From Colias croceus (lineage: Eukaryota > Arthropoda > Insecta > Lepidoptera > Pieridae), in contig NC_059568.1 of NCBI RefSeq assembly GCF_905220415.1, positions 10,912,001 to 10,976,000 on the forward strand: DNA of 64,000 bases. The letters run 5' to 3'. Every line of letters begins with the position of its first letter. Positions within the stretch are counted from its first letter, which is position 1. This document shows positions 37,901 to 50,245 of the stretch, piece by piece. The translations under genes were made by a program, and so were the position numbers. The notes under the pieces are model-generated. The model worked only from the letters and a program-made list of their open reading frames with translations. It had not been told where the DNA came from and did not search any database.

Positions 37901-39054
37901 AAATATTACACATGTTAAATCTATGGTGCGACGAATACCCCGCGAGATTATATTAGTTATATTGTCTCTTAGGTTTATGTATGAATTACCCGGTTATTAT
38001 TATTTATAGAATTTTCGTACGCGTTTACGTTTAACTCAGGGTGCTATTGCCTCCCGAATGCGTATTGATGGAAGCCGTTTTGTCGAACACTATAGTTTAA
38101 CAATTCATGGAAGATTGGAAAAAACCAATCGACAATTGACCAAAGTATCTTTATTCGTGGTTCTAGTGTCATGTTAATTGTCGGTTGGTTTTTGTATAGG
38201 GGAGCAGGCGGGAGTGCATTTGAAATTATCTTTACAAGCGTATCTTTCTTTCTAAAGGACCAAAATCATGGTAACTTCATGTACTTATATAAGCAATAAA
38301 TGTGTACCTACAACTAATTCTAAATTCTAAATATTAATATCTACTTATTCGTGTTTCTAGTGACACCATTTTTGTGTATTAGGTACATATCAATTCTGAT
38401 TACTTAATAAATGTTTCGGACTATTAAATAATTTATATATATACGTTGTGAGTCGATGTTTATATTCACTTTGTGAAGTTTGATAACATATTAATAGCAC
38501 CCTGCAATTTGAACTTAACCGTAATATGTGTTGTAAATGTCGTAAATTATTAATCCTTTTATTCGGATTCTACATTTCTGATGTCACTTTTGAAATTCTA
38601 TATAAATTTACTGTTCTGTGTAGTCAATTCGTGATTCCTAATTTCTTCAAAACGACCTTGATCTGATACTGTTTTAGATGTAAAGTTATTGTATCTATTT
38701 ATTAAATCTTTCTTCTCTCAAATGTGTTTTTATTTCCATAACCTATAGATCATAGAGTTATTGAATAAAGTTTATTAAAACTACTATACGGGTGGTAGAT
38801 AATTATTAATTTTTATCCAATTATTAACATGATTAGTAGATAATTATTCAGCTACCAATTTGAGATTTTCATAGTTTATATCTGGCTGATCGAGAAGTGC
38901 CTAAAAAACTGCGTTATTTAGATCCATGTTTATATTTTGTTTGGCGTGCTTGCCAAAAAATAATTGCACACTGAAAAATAACAATCGAACGATTATAAAT
39001 CGATTATATCGATCAATCTGAAACAAAATATATAAAATAACATTAGGTATCGAC
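31942..39054. other. Neurocalcin 3'UTR and intergenic, AT-rich
   Basis: No further gene is supported in 7.1 kb. Candidate polyadenylation signals AATAAA lie at 32440-32445, 33161-33166 and 36415-36420. Insect neurocalcin transcripts may have long 3'UTRs, so part of this is probably transcribed. An imperfect inverted repeat occurs at 33552-33709, listed separately. Just before the next gene, TATCGAT at 39007-39013 resembles the DREF-type promoter word TATCGATA (7 of 8 bases). Confidence 0.4.
33552..33709. repeat. Inverted repeat, 16-base arms, 158 bp overall
   Basis: GTGAAACCAGTTGGCA (33552-33567) and TGCCAACTGTTTTCAC (33694-33709) are reverse complements with one mismatch. This could be a small MITE or, if within the neurocalcin 3'UTR, an RNA structure. 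No target duplication is evident. Confidence 0.45.
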
Positions 39055-42000
39055 ATGGGCGCGTCACTACAGAGCGAGCAACCTCGCGAGAAGCAATTTG
39101 GTCTGTGGAGACCCGCCTATTCGCTAAAAGACATAAGCCTTACCAGGCTAGGAGTTCAGGGAATAGGTAGTTACAATTAATAAATTCCGCGAAAAATCAA
39201 TTTACATCTTTTAAAAAGTAAAAGGTGCTCATAATCATATTACCCATGGAGGATAGTAAGATTCCGTTGAATGTACAAGACCGTTACAATATACGGAATT
39301 AGAGGAGGGTGGAAGGAGGGATTGTTTAATATTTGTTTACGTACCTAAGCATTTATTTATTTTAGTAATTTTCTTGTTTTCCTTATCATATTGCACGAAC
39401 TGCCGGACATCAAGAAAAAGTTTTTTGCTGAATGCTAAAATTGATTTTTGGAAATACTAACGCACCTAGTTAAGTAGGTACTTACATTAACAAAGATTTT
39501 ACTTTTCCATTATTTCCAGCAGTAACCCAACTAGTTCAGGATACATCGCCCATTTTTGCAAGTGACTACTATCTACTATCAAGCTGATTTTCCGTTTGTA
39601 GCTTTATTTTGATGAGACACCGAATAATTTCGTGTACGAAACTCTCGATTGTGGTAGCTAACAGAGATAGCAAGGATACAATTTTTTGATTTGATGGTTC
39701 TGAAATATTTATTACGCAATTTGTAGGACAATATGTCTGTTGATATAAACATTAACTAAGTGAAAACAAACAAATCAGCTTGTTAGTAATCATTTGTGAT
39801 GACCTCGTTATCGATACACTTTGGAAAGGGGGACTCTTTGAACAAACCATAGATTTTGTAGGACAAATATTTTTTCGAATAATTTAGGTAATTATCTTGA
39901 GATTGAACAAAAAAAAATTCATTCACTTAGTAATAAATATTTGAGAACCATCAAATTAAATTTTTTTATCCTTGTTATCTCTGTTAGCTACCACAATCGA
40001 GACTTTCGTACACGAAATTATTGGGCGTCTCATCAAAATAAAGCTACAAACGGAAAATTAGCTTAATAGTAGTCACTTGCAAAAATGGGCGATGTATCCT
40101 GAACTAAACTGCCTGAAATAATAAAAATAGGAAGCTAGAAAATCATTAAAATAAATAAATGCTTAGGTTTGTAATCAAATATATATTAAACAATCCTTAA
40201 CTATTTATGTAGTTACGACTATGCAAAAGATTTAATTAGGAAGAGGTTTAAATTTATTAAATACTTAAATTGTAAAGTTTTCTGTATTTGTAATTGAAGG
40301 AACTTCAGTCAATCTTTTTAAAATATAATATGTATAACGTACTTACTAATCGAAACTAATAGGTACGTTCGTTAAATTGATTTGAGCCCCACTCGGCTAG
40401 TTGTTTGAGCAGAGGTACCGCTCTAAATTGTATTTAAATAAGTCTATATACACATATGAGTTTATGGAGGTTCGCAGAATTAGTTCTCTGTGTATGGTGT
40501 GTACTATGAGGTGGTTCCGGGGCAGGGAGGTGGGGTGCGCCACCTTCCTGGGTGGTGTTTAGGACGCGCCTAAGGGGCCACGTCCAGATAAAGTAAAATA
40601 TCCTGGTGTGGGGGAGGCTAGTATTGTCAAGCCTGTATGTATATTGTATAGCTTTAAACTATATATCGGGTCTTGTACGCTTTCGAGGTACTTATTTACA
40701 TATATGAGTATACATTTATCTATTATGCGGACATAGGAAATGGAACAGGTTGAGGGCGCTTCGAAATTTGCTTACATATTGGACATCTCGTTATAGCTAG
40801 ATTATTGATTTTATTTTGGGACGAAGGTAATTGAAGATGATATGGAAATTATAACTTTTTGAAGGTTGAGATAATGGCAGTATAATAATACATTGAATTG
40901 ATTTAAGTGAAAGTAATGTTAAAGTTTTCTCCAGTTATACTTTTGAATAACTATATAAGTAAAAAAAGTATTTTACTACGGCAAAATTAAGTAGGTCATT
41001 GAAAAACACCAAGTCCGTTCCGTTTGTTTTAAAATACTTTAAGTAATGCAATAAAAAAATTTCATTTAAAATGCTCCAGCAGAAAGGAAAATCTTTTATT
41101 GTTTCAGCTTGCTGTTAATTACGTATGACTCTTACACCGTTTTGGAGGAAATCACTTAAAAGGTTAGGTATATGATGCTGCGTATTTATGTTAATTATTG
41201 GTAGGTAGACCGTAACTATACCTACCTACCCTTATCCTTTCTATAGTATGGTAATCCAATTGGGAATTCTATACTTATTACTTATATTAAAAACGAAACA
41301 AATCGCATTATAAAAATAAACCTAGTTTTACCTATTGACATTTTAAGGAAGGTTGAATATAGAGGAAAACATAGAATATTTTGTATGCTGGTTCAATAAG
41401 GGACAAAAGAGTGGAGGGAGGCAAAAAATGCAAACTCAGCTAGATAAAGTTGGTAATAGCACACAGATATCTATACTAATATTATAAAGCTGAAGAGTAT
41501 GTTTGTTTGTTTGTTTGAACGCACTAATCTCGGGAACTACTGGTCCGATTAGAAAAATTCTTTCGGTGTTAGATAGCCCATTTATCGAGGAAGGTTATAG
41601 GCTATATTTCATCACGCTACGGGCAACAGGAGTGGAGCCACGGGGGTGAAACCGCGCGGAGCAGCTAGTAAAATATATTTGGATAAATATACCCACTTAC
41701 ATATTGGCACATAATACTAAAACATTTATTTCTTACGCTAGTGTGGCAAAAAGCGTACCTAATCTCCCTTGGAAAATCATTTAATTTTATCTTGTTTAAA
41801 CTGTTTATTTGTAAGTCCGGCATGAAAGTTGTGCAGGTACTACGAGAGCCGCTCGAACGCGAAGGGGAGCGAATTTAATTAAGTTTTATCGAGAAAGTCA
41901 TACGACCGGAGTGTGTGGATCAGCCTTATCAAAGGGGTGACGCAGTGCGGCTAAACTTCTTTGAGTTCTACCTGAAAACAAAAATCTCGGTAATGAGCAT

Positions 42001-45000
42001 GAATTTTGCTCGTAGTAGACATCTAGTAATTAATATTAGCAAATCGTATTCAATATTCCAAAATTTATTTTTATTCCTATGAATTTATACCTAATGGATA
42101 TTTACATACAGGTATTTATCCCTGAATTAATATACATATATATGTATATGCCCACTCAATAAACAATGGGCTTAAAATACTAACTAAACCAAGTAAAATC
42201 TTCTTAAATTTGTGCTTGTTAGATGTAAAGTTTCGCACTTATTTTCGCAAGACATTTGACCTACTGATATTTATTTGTAAGTACGTTATTAAACTTCCAC
42301 ATTTGAAGGCGATATTAACAAATTAATGTAAAGACCGTAGGTATCCGCAACATTTTATCCGACTCTTTGAGTCTCAACGTTCAGATGTAATTTCAGAATT
42401 TTTCCTTTGCCTCGAGAAAAATAAATATGCTTAAACCCGACCCTCTGCCGGAAAGAGGAAAAAATATTAAAAATTAAGTAAATATTTGTTTAACAGTTAC
42501 GTAAACATCTCTAATTACGACTTGTTCAAATTATTATTTTTTTCTTGCAGTGTGCGGAGCGGCGCTAATTAACATCTATTACAGGTATTTTTGGAAGCTT
42601 GTTATCATTTGCCGAGGGTGCTGCGTACATTTAATAAAACGAAACCCTCACCTCCCTCACTTGGCGCACAATACTGCAACCATGTTTTTCTCGATAGTCT
42701 GGTGAATAGCTTGTAGCCTAAACAAATCGAGTAAATTTAATATTTATTTATAGGAGATCGTAAAACAAGAGTAATACGATCGTATTTCGGGTGATGCTGC
42801 AGGTATAGCTAGGTTCTCGTCGGAGACCTGTTGCTTCTGACATTGCGATTTAAGCTCGTCGCAAAGTTGCAGCCCTCAAGAGTGCTAGATCTTACGCTGC
42901 AAAAGCAAGCCATGGTTTCAATTGTACGTGGCGCACGTGAGTCCACGCTGGCCGCTGCCCCCCGAGGTTACCCGTTCGGAACGATTCGCCCTTTGGCCAC
43001 CCCCTGCCACCCTCCACCCTCTTTAAAAGCCAGTGGCGAGCTTCAAGAGAAAGTGCCGCGTGTGTACACTCACATGCGTAGAACCATCTTTGGCGCGAGT
43101 CGGCGCGAGCCTGCCGGGGAAAGCGGATTGTGTGGAGACGACACCCGCCTCCCCGTATGCGTAAGTGCGTACACACAAAGCCTTCCTACATACATTTGCA
43201 TAGTGACATTGTACGGTAATAATATATGTGACCACTCGGCTCGCCGCTCCCTGGGCTGACATCTTTCAATAGATCGCCTGGGCTCCTAGATTGCGCCCCG
43301 AGTCTTCTTGCGGAATACACGTTCCAGTTTTATAGCTTACAAATAAGATTACCTCTTATTTTTATTATACCTACTTGCAACCGACACGTCCTAGATTGAA
43401 ACTTTTCTTAAAGACTTTTATAATATTATTACTTACTTCTTAATTATTTTAGGTTCACAAAAATATTTTGAAGTTTCATAGCTAATAAAAGAAGCTTTAG
43501 GAGTTTGCAATAACGTAATTGGCAGTTGGCACGTGTGAGATGACCTACTATAACGACGGCATTTTATCAAACACCTACTTTACCTACAGATGTACGCAGA
43601 TGAATACCAAATTTCAATTTACATGTAATCAGTATACTACGTATAGGTAAGAGGATTTCTTGAAGTTTGATCGATATAAGGGGGTAAGCAGGGGTGGCTC
43701 GGACGCGCGCTTACAGCGGTGCTGTTCGTGTGTGCGTATGTCTCGGACATGTACGTTACGCAGATTTCTCTAACGATTTTCCCGGAGTGTGAAATGTAAA
43801 ATAAGGGGTTAGATGAGGCTGAGCTCGCCCGTCCCGCACCACCCCTCAGTAAATTGATGACCAGCCACTCGCATGGAAATCGGTTTAAATTTAACATAAT
43901 ATATCGTATTAAGTAGACAATCTAAGCCTTAATGCTTCGTATCTTGTTAATATAAAAATAATTATTTAGTATAGACGTAAAGTTAATTAAGGTACCTAAT
44001 ATTAGATAGGTAATACACAACGAAACGATAGTTTACACAACGAAACTTTAAAACGCGTGATTTTATATGAAATTCAAATTATCATCACATATTTGTAAGT
44101 TTGATTTTAAAATAAAACAATAGTTCGCATGGTCCCAACGAAACATTTGAGATGAAATAACAGTGGTTGTGTTTAGAAACCGGTTGCGCCACCCGGCACC
44201 CCCGCTAACTGTAAATCGTTTTTTATCTGCTGCATTCCTATGCACCCCATCCCTTATACGTGAGTAGATCTAACTATAAGCAACGAATTCTTTAATCGAG
44301 AGCATTCACGATTTCGTATTTTAAATATTTTCAACCACAAAATGGAGAATGTTGTATTGAATCAATCGAAATATTTTTAAGCTCCTATTTGGTACACTAC
44401 TATTCAAACATAAAGCTAGAAATTACTTACAATAATTTGTTGCCAGTTAATATAATCCTACTTTACACGACATAATAATAAAAATAAAAAGGAAACGACT
44501 CAGTCTTGAGATGTTATGAATTACGCGGGTCTTGTATTGAGATATAAAAGAAAGGTTTTATTCGTTGTAAAGTTTAAGACGATGTGCCTAACTAAGTATA
44601 CAAAACCAATAGAAAATATTATTCTACGCATATTTATATTAACTTCTTGTAGAATGAAAGCTTTAGGTAACATGACGAAACTTTTTTCACTGTTTTTAGT
44701 AAGTACCTAAAATTTATTCGTCTCTTAAAATGCTTAACGTAGAGAAACATTAATCTAAAACATGTAAAAATACTTTAGCTCATAAACGTGGATTATTCTA
44801 ATGTTTCGAACCAACACGCTCAGAGAAAAGTTTTAAATTGCACGTGACTGCGGCGTCCGCAGAGACGCTGCATTGTTTTCGTGATCTGTATGCTCGACTC
44901 AGTTTTTTTTTCAATAGACACCTATTCTATAACACATAATAGAAATGTTCTTTGTGTGAGTGTGATTTTCTAAGAAGCGTTTCGTTTATACTGCGTGACT

Positions 45001-45908
45001 GCCTATAAACGCGTCTGTGTGCGTGATAATGCGATGTTGCTAGATGCATTTGTATTTTTTTGTGCACCGGGTAAATTTGACAACGTCGCGCAATTTGGGT
45101 GCTTCGCTTGGGTTTCAAATGTTTAGTTTAGACACAAGATCTCTCTTTTGCTGCCCTACACGAATTTTATTACGATTGTGTATTATTGTGATGAAGTTCA
45201 AACTTATTCACTTATTGACAAAATAATTTTATTGAAATATAATCCATACTAATATTATAAATGCGAAAGTAAATCTGTCTGTCTGTCTGTCTGTTACTCA
45301 ATCACGCCTAAACTACTGAACCAATTTGCATGAAATTTGGTATGGAGATATTTTGAAACCCGAGAAAGGACATAACTAGGCTACCTTTTATTGCGAAATA
45401 TGTACCACGGGCGAAGCCGGGGCGGACCACTAGTATATATATATACATTATACATACTTACATAGTTAGTTACCTAACATAAAAAAGCAATTAAAATTTA
45501 ATTCTTTTTTGTTTTGTATTTCTTAGTAACTAAGTAGGTATGTATTATAAGAAATAAATAAATAAAATTTTGGTTTATAACTCATAAACAACGATTCATA
45601 GTGCCACAATATGATGGCAGTGTGAATTGTGATCCTACGAGATATTTTTCTATCAATGAATTCTAGTAGTAACTACCTAGCTACTTATATTATATTTTAG
45701 TTAGTATTAGTTATAGTATCTGTAGTATAAGTAGATGGTATGGAGTTTTTTATTGTCTAATTTCAGTAGAGGGCCATCTAGTGCCCAATTTCAAAAAGTT
45801 TTGCTATAAAATATTATTAATTAATTATTAATTTAAACATTTATCTTTTATTTCAGACACCATGCGTTAGCTAAAAAGTCAGAGCTATCGCGTGAATTCA
45901 GGACGTAA
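39055..45908 (+). CDS. Unrecognised 65-residue protein, three exons, possible single membrane segment
   Basis: Coding exons are 39055-39166 (112 nt), 42551-42584 (34 nt) and 45857-45908 (52 nt). The introns are 3384 and 3272 bp. The exons join in phases 1 and 2 without a stop. ATG has G at -3 and +4. Both acceptors are strong (TTTTTTTCTTGCAG, TTTTATTTCAG). Donors are AATAG/GTAGTT and TACAG/GTATTT. Reading in order: MGASLQSEQPREKQFGLWRP, AYSLKDISLTRLGVQGIV, CGAALINIYYR, HHALAKKSELSREFRT, stop. Residues 32-48 form a mostly hydrophobic stretch between Arg31 and Arg49, possibly one short membrane segment; the tail is basic. AATAAA at 45946-45951 and 45964-45969, right after the stop, fits a compact 3'UTR. 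No exon reaches 60 codons, so ORF-length filters miss it. I recognise no family. The middle exon is the least certain part. Confidence 0.7.
39534..40104. mobile_element. Non-autonomous element with long inverted repeats, copy 2 (in intron 1)
   Basis: The same element as 1890-2455: starts GTTCAGGATACATCGCCC, ends with its reverse complement, flanked by TA on both sides. Differences from copy 1 include a 7-bp tandem duplication in the left arm (CTACTATCTACTATC) and small internal indels. It lies inside the first intron of the 65-residue protein gene. The paired flanking TA and the intact ends indicate a complete insertion. Confidence 0.85.
40497..40650. other. GC-rich patch in intron 1, unassigned
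   Basis: Sequence such as GGTTCCGGGGCAGGGAGGTG and GGGCCACGTCCAGATAAAG stands out from the AT-rich intron. Probably a repeat fragment, but no ends, target duplication or protein similarity can be named. Confidence 0.3.
41471..41671 (-). repeat. Retroelement tail with TTTG repeats (in intron 1)
   Basis: Starts CTATACTAATATTATAAAGC and continues with a GTTTGTTTGTTTG run, CTCGGGAACTACTGGTCCGA and GGGTGAAACCGCGCGGAGCA. This layout is familiar from abundant short retroelements of Lepidoptera. It is a different family from the ACAG-bearing copies at 15861, 45242 and 51211. Orientation is nominal. Confidence 0.65.
42890..43260. other. CpG- and GC-rich patch in intron 2 of the small-protein gene
   Basis: Runs such as GGCGCACGTGAGTCCACGCTGG, GCCGCTGCCCCCCGAGG and GGCGCGAGTCGGCGCGAGCC make this the GC-richest stretch outside the zelda leader. 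Open frames of 79 to 142 codons exist on both strands (for example 42831-43259 +), as expected from GC-rich sequence, and none looks like a known protein. A TATA-like TTTAAAAG lies at 43022-43029. Possible alternative promoter, unknown exon, or inserted element. Confidence 0.35.
45242..45435 (-). repeat. Retroelement tail with CTGT microsatellite (in intron 2)
   Basis: An inverted partial copy of the family at 15861-16106. It begins ATCCATACTAATATTATAAA, followed by a CTGTCTGTCTGT run, TTACTCAATCACGCCTAAAC and ATTTGGTATGGAGATATTTT, and ends at GGGCGAAGCCGGGGCGGACC. Confidence 0.75.
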
Positions 45909-45945
45909 TCTACGCTATCTATTACAAACCTCTCCGCATTACATC

Positions 45946-45969
45946 AATAAAGCATCGTGTATAAATAAA
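45946..45969 (+). promoter_or_regulatory. Polyadenylation signals of the 65-residue protein gene
   Basis: Two AATAAA hexamers, 45946-45951 and 45964-45969, 38 and 56 bases after the TAA. Their position just behind the predicted stop independently supports exon 3. Confidence 0.55.
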
Positions 45970-46635
45970 GATTAGTAATCGCTAAATAATAACACGTCTG
46001 GCCAATTCGAATACGGACTTGAAACGGGAGCGTTCGCAGAATTTACTTCCATCAATGTGACCTCAGCACTAAAGTCAAAACGGTGACTGAATCTAATTAC
46101 TACTCGCCTATAAAAGCTATTTGTTATGAAACTTTGTTATGGTATCATACGACGGGCATTGAGTTAATATTTTAGGCTAGAAAAAATGATGTGCAGATCT
46201 TACAGCTGTGCAACGGGTAGTGATCCAGATGGAAGGTGCCGTTCACCTGGATCTGACAGTTTTAGGGATGGGAAATTTCCCGCTTTGTGATCGAATTTTT
46301 TCCATTCGTAAAAAAACTCTCATTTATAAAGCATTAGCTTAGTAAGAAATATCTAGAATCGAATGCATTGATAACTTGTGTTATAATATCACCATACCAT
46401 ATCACCATGCCATACCATGGCATATGACACAGATACCGTACACAATCAAATGACCAAAGGAGAATGGCAAACTCCCATAGGACTCTGGGCCTGATCGTTA
46501 CACTGATGATTTATGGGTGATTAAATAGATAAAAATATACAGACTTTATGAATATAATAATTATAGATCTTTTCTATGGGATAGCAGAGATATTGGGATA
46601 TTGATTAAGATCAATTTTGAATATAACGTTACTAA
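45970..46635. other. Intergenic, nothing firm
   Basis: Contains an imperfect hairpin at 46222-46253 (GATCCAG...CTGGATC, with a bulge) and a short CCATACCAT-rich stretch near 46390-46430. No coding region. Confidence 0.35.
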
Positions 46636-47230
46636 GGCCCTTCTGCCATTAGGTACGATACTTCTAGAATACGATACTCGCGTAGAATACTACTTAGATA
46701 TTTGCTGGCTACCCGATGCTCGCATATTATGCGACTGAAAAATAACTAAATTCATCATTATTGTGCCTCGTTTTTGTGGACCGACGTTATAATAATAATA
46801 ATTCATTTATTTATTGCAACAACAGTTACGTCGTTATGTCGAGCAATCAGCAATTCCAGTGACGAAGAAGCTCTTGCAGTTTTTCTTTTTTATAGAAATA
46901 GAAGACGTCAACGTAAGAGTAAGAAGTACTGGATTCATCCATATATTGAAAGAAACATAAATTGTAGAGTTTTTGTAGCCGAACGAGAACTACAACATGA
47001 TGATTAGATATTTTTATCTTTCTAACGAAGAGATACGCGCGAGAGTCGAGACGCGATGCAAAAGCGACCGACACGGTGAGTAGTGCTATACTAGTCGCGG
47101 ACGTGTAGGATACCAGTAGCGTAGTGTGCGAGCCTACATAAAAATGTATGTGAGATACTCCGCGGCGACTAGTCTCCGAGACTTGCAGAATACTTGAATC
47201 GCCTATGCGTATCGTAATGGGAGAAGGGCC
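46636..47230. mobile_element. PIF/Harbinger-type DNA transposon, internally deleted
   Basis: The left end GGCCCTTCTGCCATTA and the right end TAATGGGAGAAGGGCC are inverted repeats with one mismatch over 16 bases. TAA lies directly outside each end (46633-46635 and 47231-47233), the 3-bp duplication typical of PIF/Harbinger. The interior holds an N-terminal transposase remnant. At 595 bp it lacks the catalytic domain and is non-autonomous. Confidence 0.8.
46774..47007 (+). pseudogene. Harbinger transposase N-terminal remnant
   Basis: The frame reads SNSSDEEALAVFLFYRNRRR, QRKSKKYWIHPYIERN, then FVAERELQHDD and a stop. The acidic Ser-Asp-Glu-Glu block, the basic run, a WIHPY motif and RELQ.DD follow the usual N-terminus of HARBI1-type nucleases (W[VI]HP...REL..DD). 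Beyond the stop, a +1 shifted frame continues RYFYLSNEE, so a single-base change seems to have broken the gene near 47005. The DDE catalytic region is absent. The first ~20 codons of the open frame are probably not original coding sequence. Confidence 0.65.
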
Positions 47231-50200
47231 TAAAACTTCACTCAAATGTCAAACAACAAACATAAACAAATCACACATAACTGACACAATTATGATTAAT
47301 AATTTGACATTTTATTAATGGCCAGCTACCTAAATAAAATGTTATAATTATTATTGATTAAGTAAAACATGTTTATATTTTATAGAATGATCTAAATAAA
47401 TTAAGATATGTGTTAAAAATAAGTTAAGTTTTGCTTCTGATTTATAAAGCATTTGAATTCAATAAAATTAAAAATAAAATATAGACATTCATTCGTATTA
47501 ATCGATATATTCGACTTTTTTACTCCTGACAACACTGACAATCTCTGCTTGATAAGACCGGTAGTCATAGAAATCTAAATAACAATGCCGGTAGTGAACA
47601 CATTATCTTTTTTTTCAAAGATTTGTTTTCCCATAGAATCAGAAGTAAATATTTTACCAAGAATTACTAAAAATAACATAATGAATTTTAAATATATTAT
47701 GATTTCTGTAACAGTTAGGCCCAGTTTCGCCATTCTCCTTTACCCCGGTCATTATCGGAAAATAAAAAAAATATTCCGACTTTGTGGACCACCATTTTTG
47801 TACGGCACTGTGCGTTTTCTTATTGTTTTTAATGGATCTATCGGTGGTAAGAATGCCGTACAAAAATATGTGAATAAAATGTCTCACTCTATCTGTACTC
47901 TCGAATTCTCATCTGCACTCAGTTGGACAGCTTACAAGTGACGGCATAGTGCTGAATCTTATTATTTTATGCTCATAAATCGTTCTAGATAGGTCACCTG
48001 GTGGTTCAAATGGCCCGTAACTTATCCAACATGGGCCTGTAGTCTAGTAAGCCGGGCGGAGCTATTTTTTTTTTAAATGAACACTAATCATCAAAACTAT
48101 TAAATGATTTGAAATATAGCATTTTTCTCACATTAAAGGTAACTTTCTCCGAGTATAACAACAATTTTGATAAAACAACGTCTAGAACTACGCAAAACAT
48201 CTCATTGGAGTACGGGAATGAGATTAAGAAAGTCTTTTATAAATTGTTTCAGCGATCCCGGACTAAAGGTGAAGCGTGGTCAACTTCGGCGACTAAAAGG
48301 TAACAATGGGCAATCCTGTTAAACAAGATAAAAGTGCTGGTGAGATACATTTCACTTATTTCATAACAAACAATCTGAAACGCAAGGAAGAATTGTAATT
48401 TTTGATAATTTTAATTAGATTATAGAAGTATTTAGTGAGAATTATTAGAAAAACTAAATAGTTAGGTACACAGTAGGTATAATGTTGTAAAATGTGCAAC
48501 TCTCTGCAAAGCTTAAAATAACATTATTTCAAGTAACGAAAAACTATGCACATACCTAATTATTTATACTTGAATTACCTACATTTCCCACAGCCGCGCC
48601 GGAGGCCCCAAATGAAACTCGATTTACTTTGTATACTACATTTCATAATTAAAATGAAACTTTTACACACATGTCTGCTCGGTGCAGACCGGAGTTAAGG
48701 AATCAATTTAAGTACATTTTTAATAATTATTCTAAAGAAGTCTTAAAAGATAACACAGCTAAACCACGCTCGCATTCCGTTCCCATGCGAGCGACGCGGA
48801 CGTAGTCAGCAGTTTGCTGTTAGACCGGGACGCAACACTTGTTTTTTTATTTTATTATAAACAATAAAACATACACATTAAAAGAGTGCTTTGCTGGCCA
48901 TAGAATACAGTAGGTATGCATGCGTGTATATTGTTGAAATTCCCTCTTCCTTTAAACCAAGTTTGAAATATATAGGTACATATTTATCGATTCATAATTT
49001 CTCAATTCGCGAGCGGGACAATCAAAATTGTCAATCCATAGATTTTAATCCCTTCTTCAAAATTATGACTTTTTCAAACAACATAAGGGCTATTTACGGA
49101 TTTTTCCAAATATATCAGCTGTTTCCGGAATCACTCAATAGTAAATTTCATTGCAGTTATATTACACTCATTATGATATTATATTACTTACTCATTACGC
49201 TATCAAATGGTTCTATGGTATTTATTTGTGATCCGTTCCCTACGCGTCTTCTACGCGTCATTATCAAATTATAGTTTAATTAATCTGGACATTATAATAT
49301 AAAAACAATTATCAGAAATTATTTGAATATAAGTTTTCATTGAACATGAATAGGCAGATAATAACGCCCAAAATATGACTATTGCTTACATTTGATATAT
49401 AATATTATGTAGGTACCCATTGCATATGCAATTTTATCCAATTTATGTACCTTGTGTTGTTTCATAATTGCAGTAAAAATAATTATACAAAAAATATCTA
49501 ATAATTTTCAAAATCGCGCTTTTTTATTGCCTCAGAAAGGCTTTACTACTAAGCCTAAGCCATTCACGCTTATAGTTTTAAAATATAGATCATAAGATAA
49601 GCACTGTTACCATATAATTATATAGTTACATTGTAGTATAGATGCCCTTATCGCTACTAATTACTTACTTAGAATATGAACGCCACTACAACGTGTTGAA
49701 TTCTTTGTAATCCGATAAGCGATTTAGCGATATAACTTCTCTTTGTTAAGTTTAGTGCATTCAGAAACAAAAGCGCCAAATGCTAAGCAATAAAAGGGCT
49801 TAGTATTTTTGTTTAACCTTAAAATATTTTCAGTTAATTTTTTCTACATTTTTTATTATTTTATGAGCATTATTTTACTTTGATTTTCGGCGAAATATGT
49901 AGCTGTTGATGAATATGCAGTTGGAAAATTTGAAGGAGAAAATAAAAATGTTCCAGAACAAATTTCAACGCAAAATTTATGTAACGTGTTCATTACATAG
50001 TCTATTTTATGATTTACTTTCAATTGTGTTGGAAATATCATGTGGTTTTAATAACCTAGAAAAATAGCAGAATTAGGCGTTTTACCCAGTTCGCGTCCAA
50101 AAATTCCAGTATGCGTGGACCAGTTCGCGTCCACCAGCTTAGAAAAGGACTTTAGAGTATATTGGGTGATATTTTATCAGATAAATGCAAATAAAAATTA

Positions 50201-50245
50201 AATTTTAATATATTATTTATTTACGAATATACTTAGTTATTTGAT
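47231..50245. other. Intergenic; no firm gene
   Basis: Open frames at 47585-47941 (118 codons) and 48891-49274 (127 codons) have AT-driven composition and no recognisable domain. The first begins near a CCCAGTTTCGCCATTCTCC stretch that may be a transposon end, but no matching inverted end was found. A possible 11-codon start exon at 48306-48339 is discussed under rejected items. Confidence 0.35.

Noticed and set aside
42831..43259. 142-codon + frame and 79/94-codon - frames in the GC-rich intron patch
   Set aside because: Open on both strands simultaneously as expected from low stop-codon density in GC-rich sequence; no domain recognised.
46222..46253. Possible microRNA-like hairpin
   Set aside because: The stem is interrupted by a 6-nt bulge and is too short for a typical precursor.
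48306..48339. Possible first coding exon MGNPVKQDKSA followed by GTGAGA
   Set aside because: Good ATG context and donor, but only 11 codons. The only compatible downstream segment (near 52493) is AT-driven and gives a 38-residue product without features.
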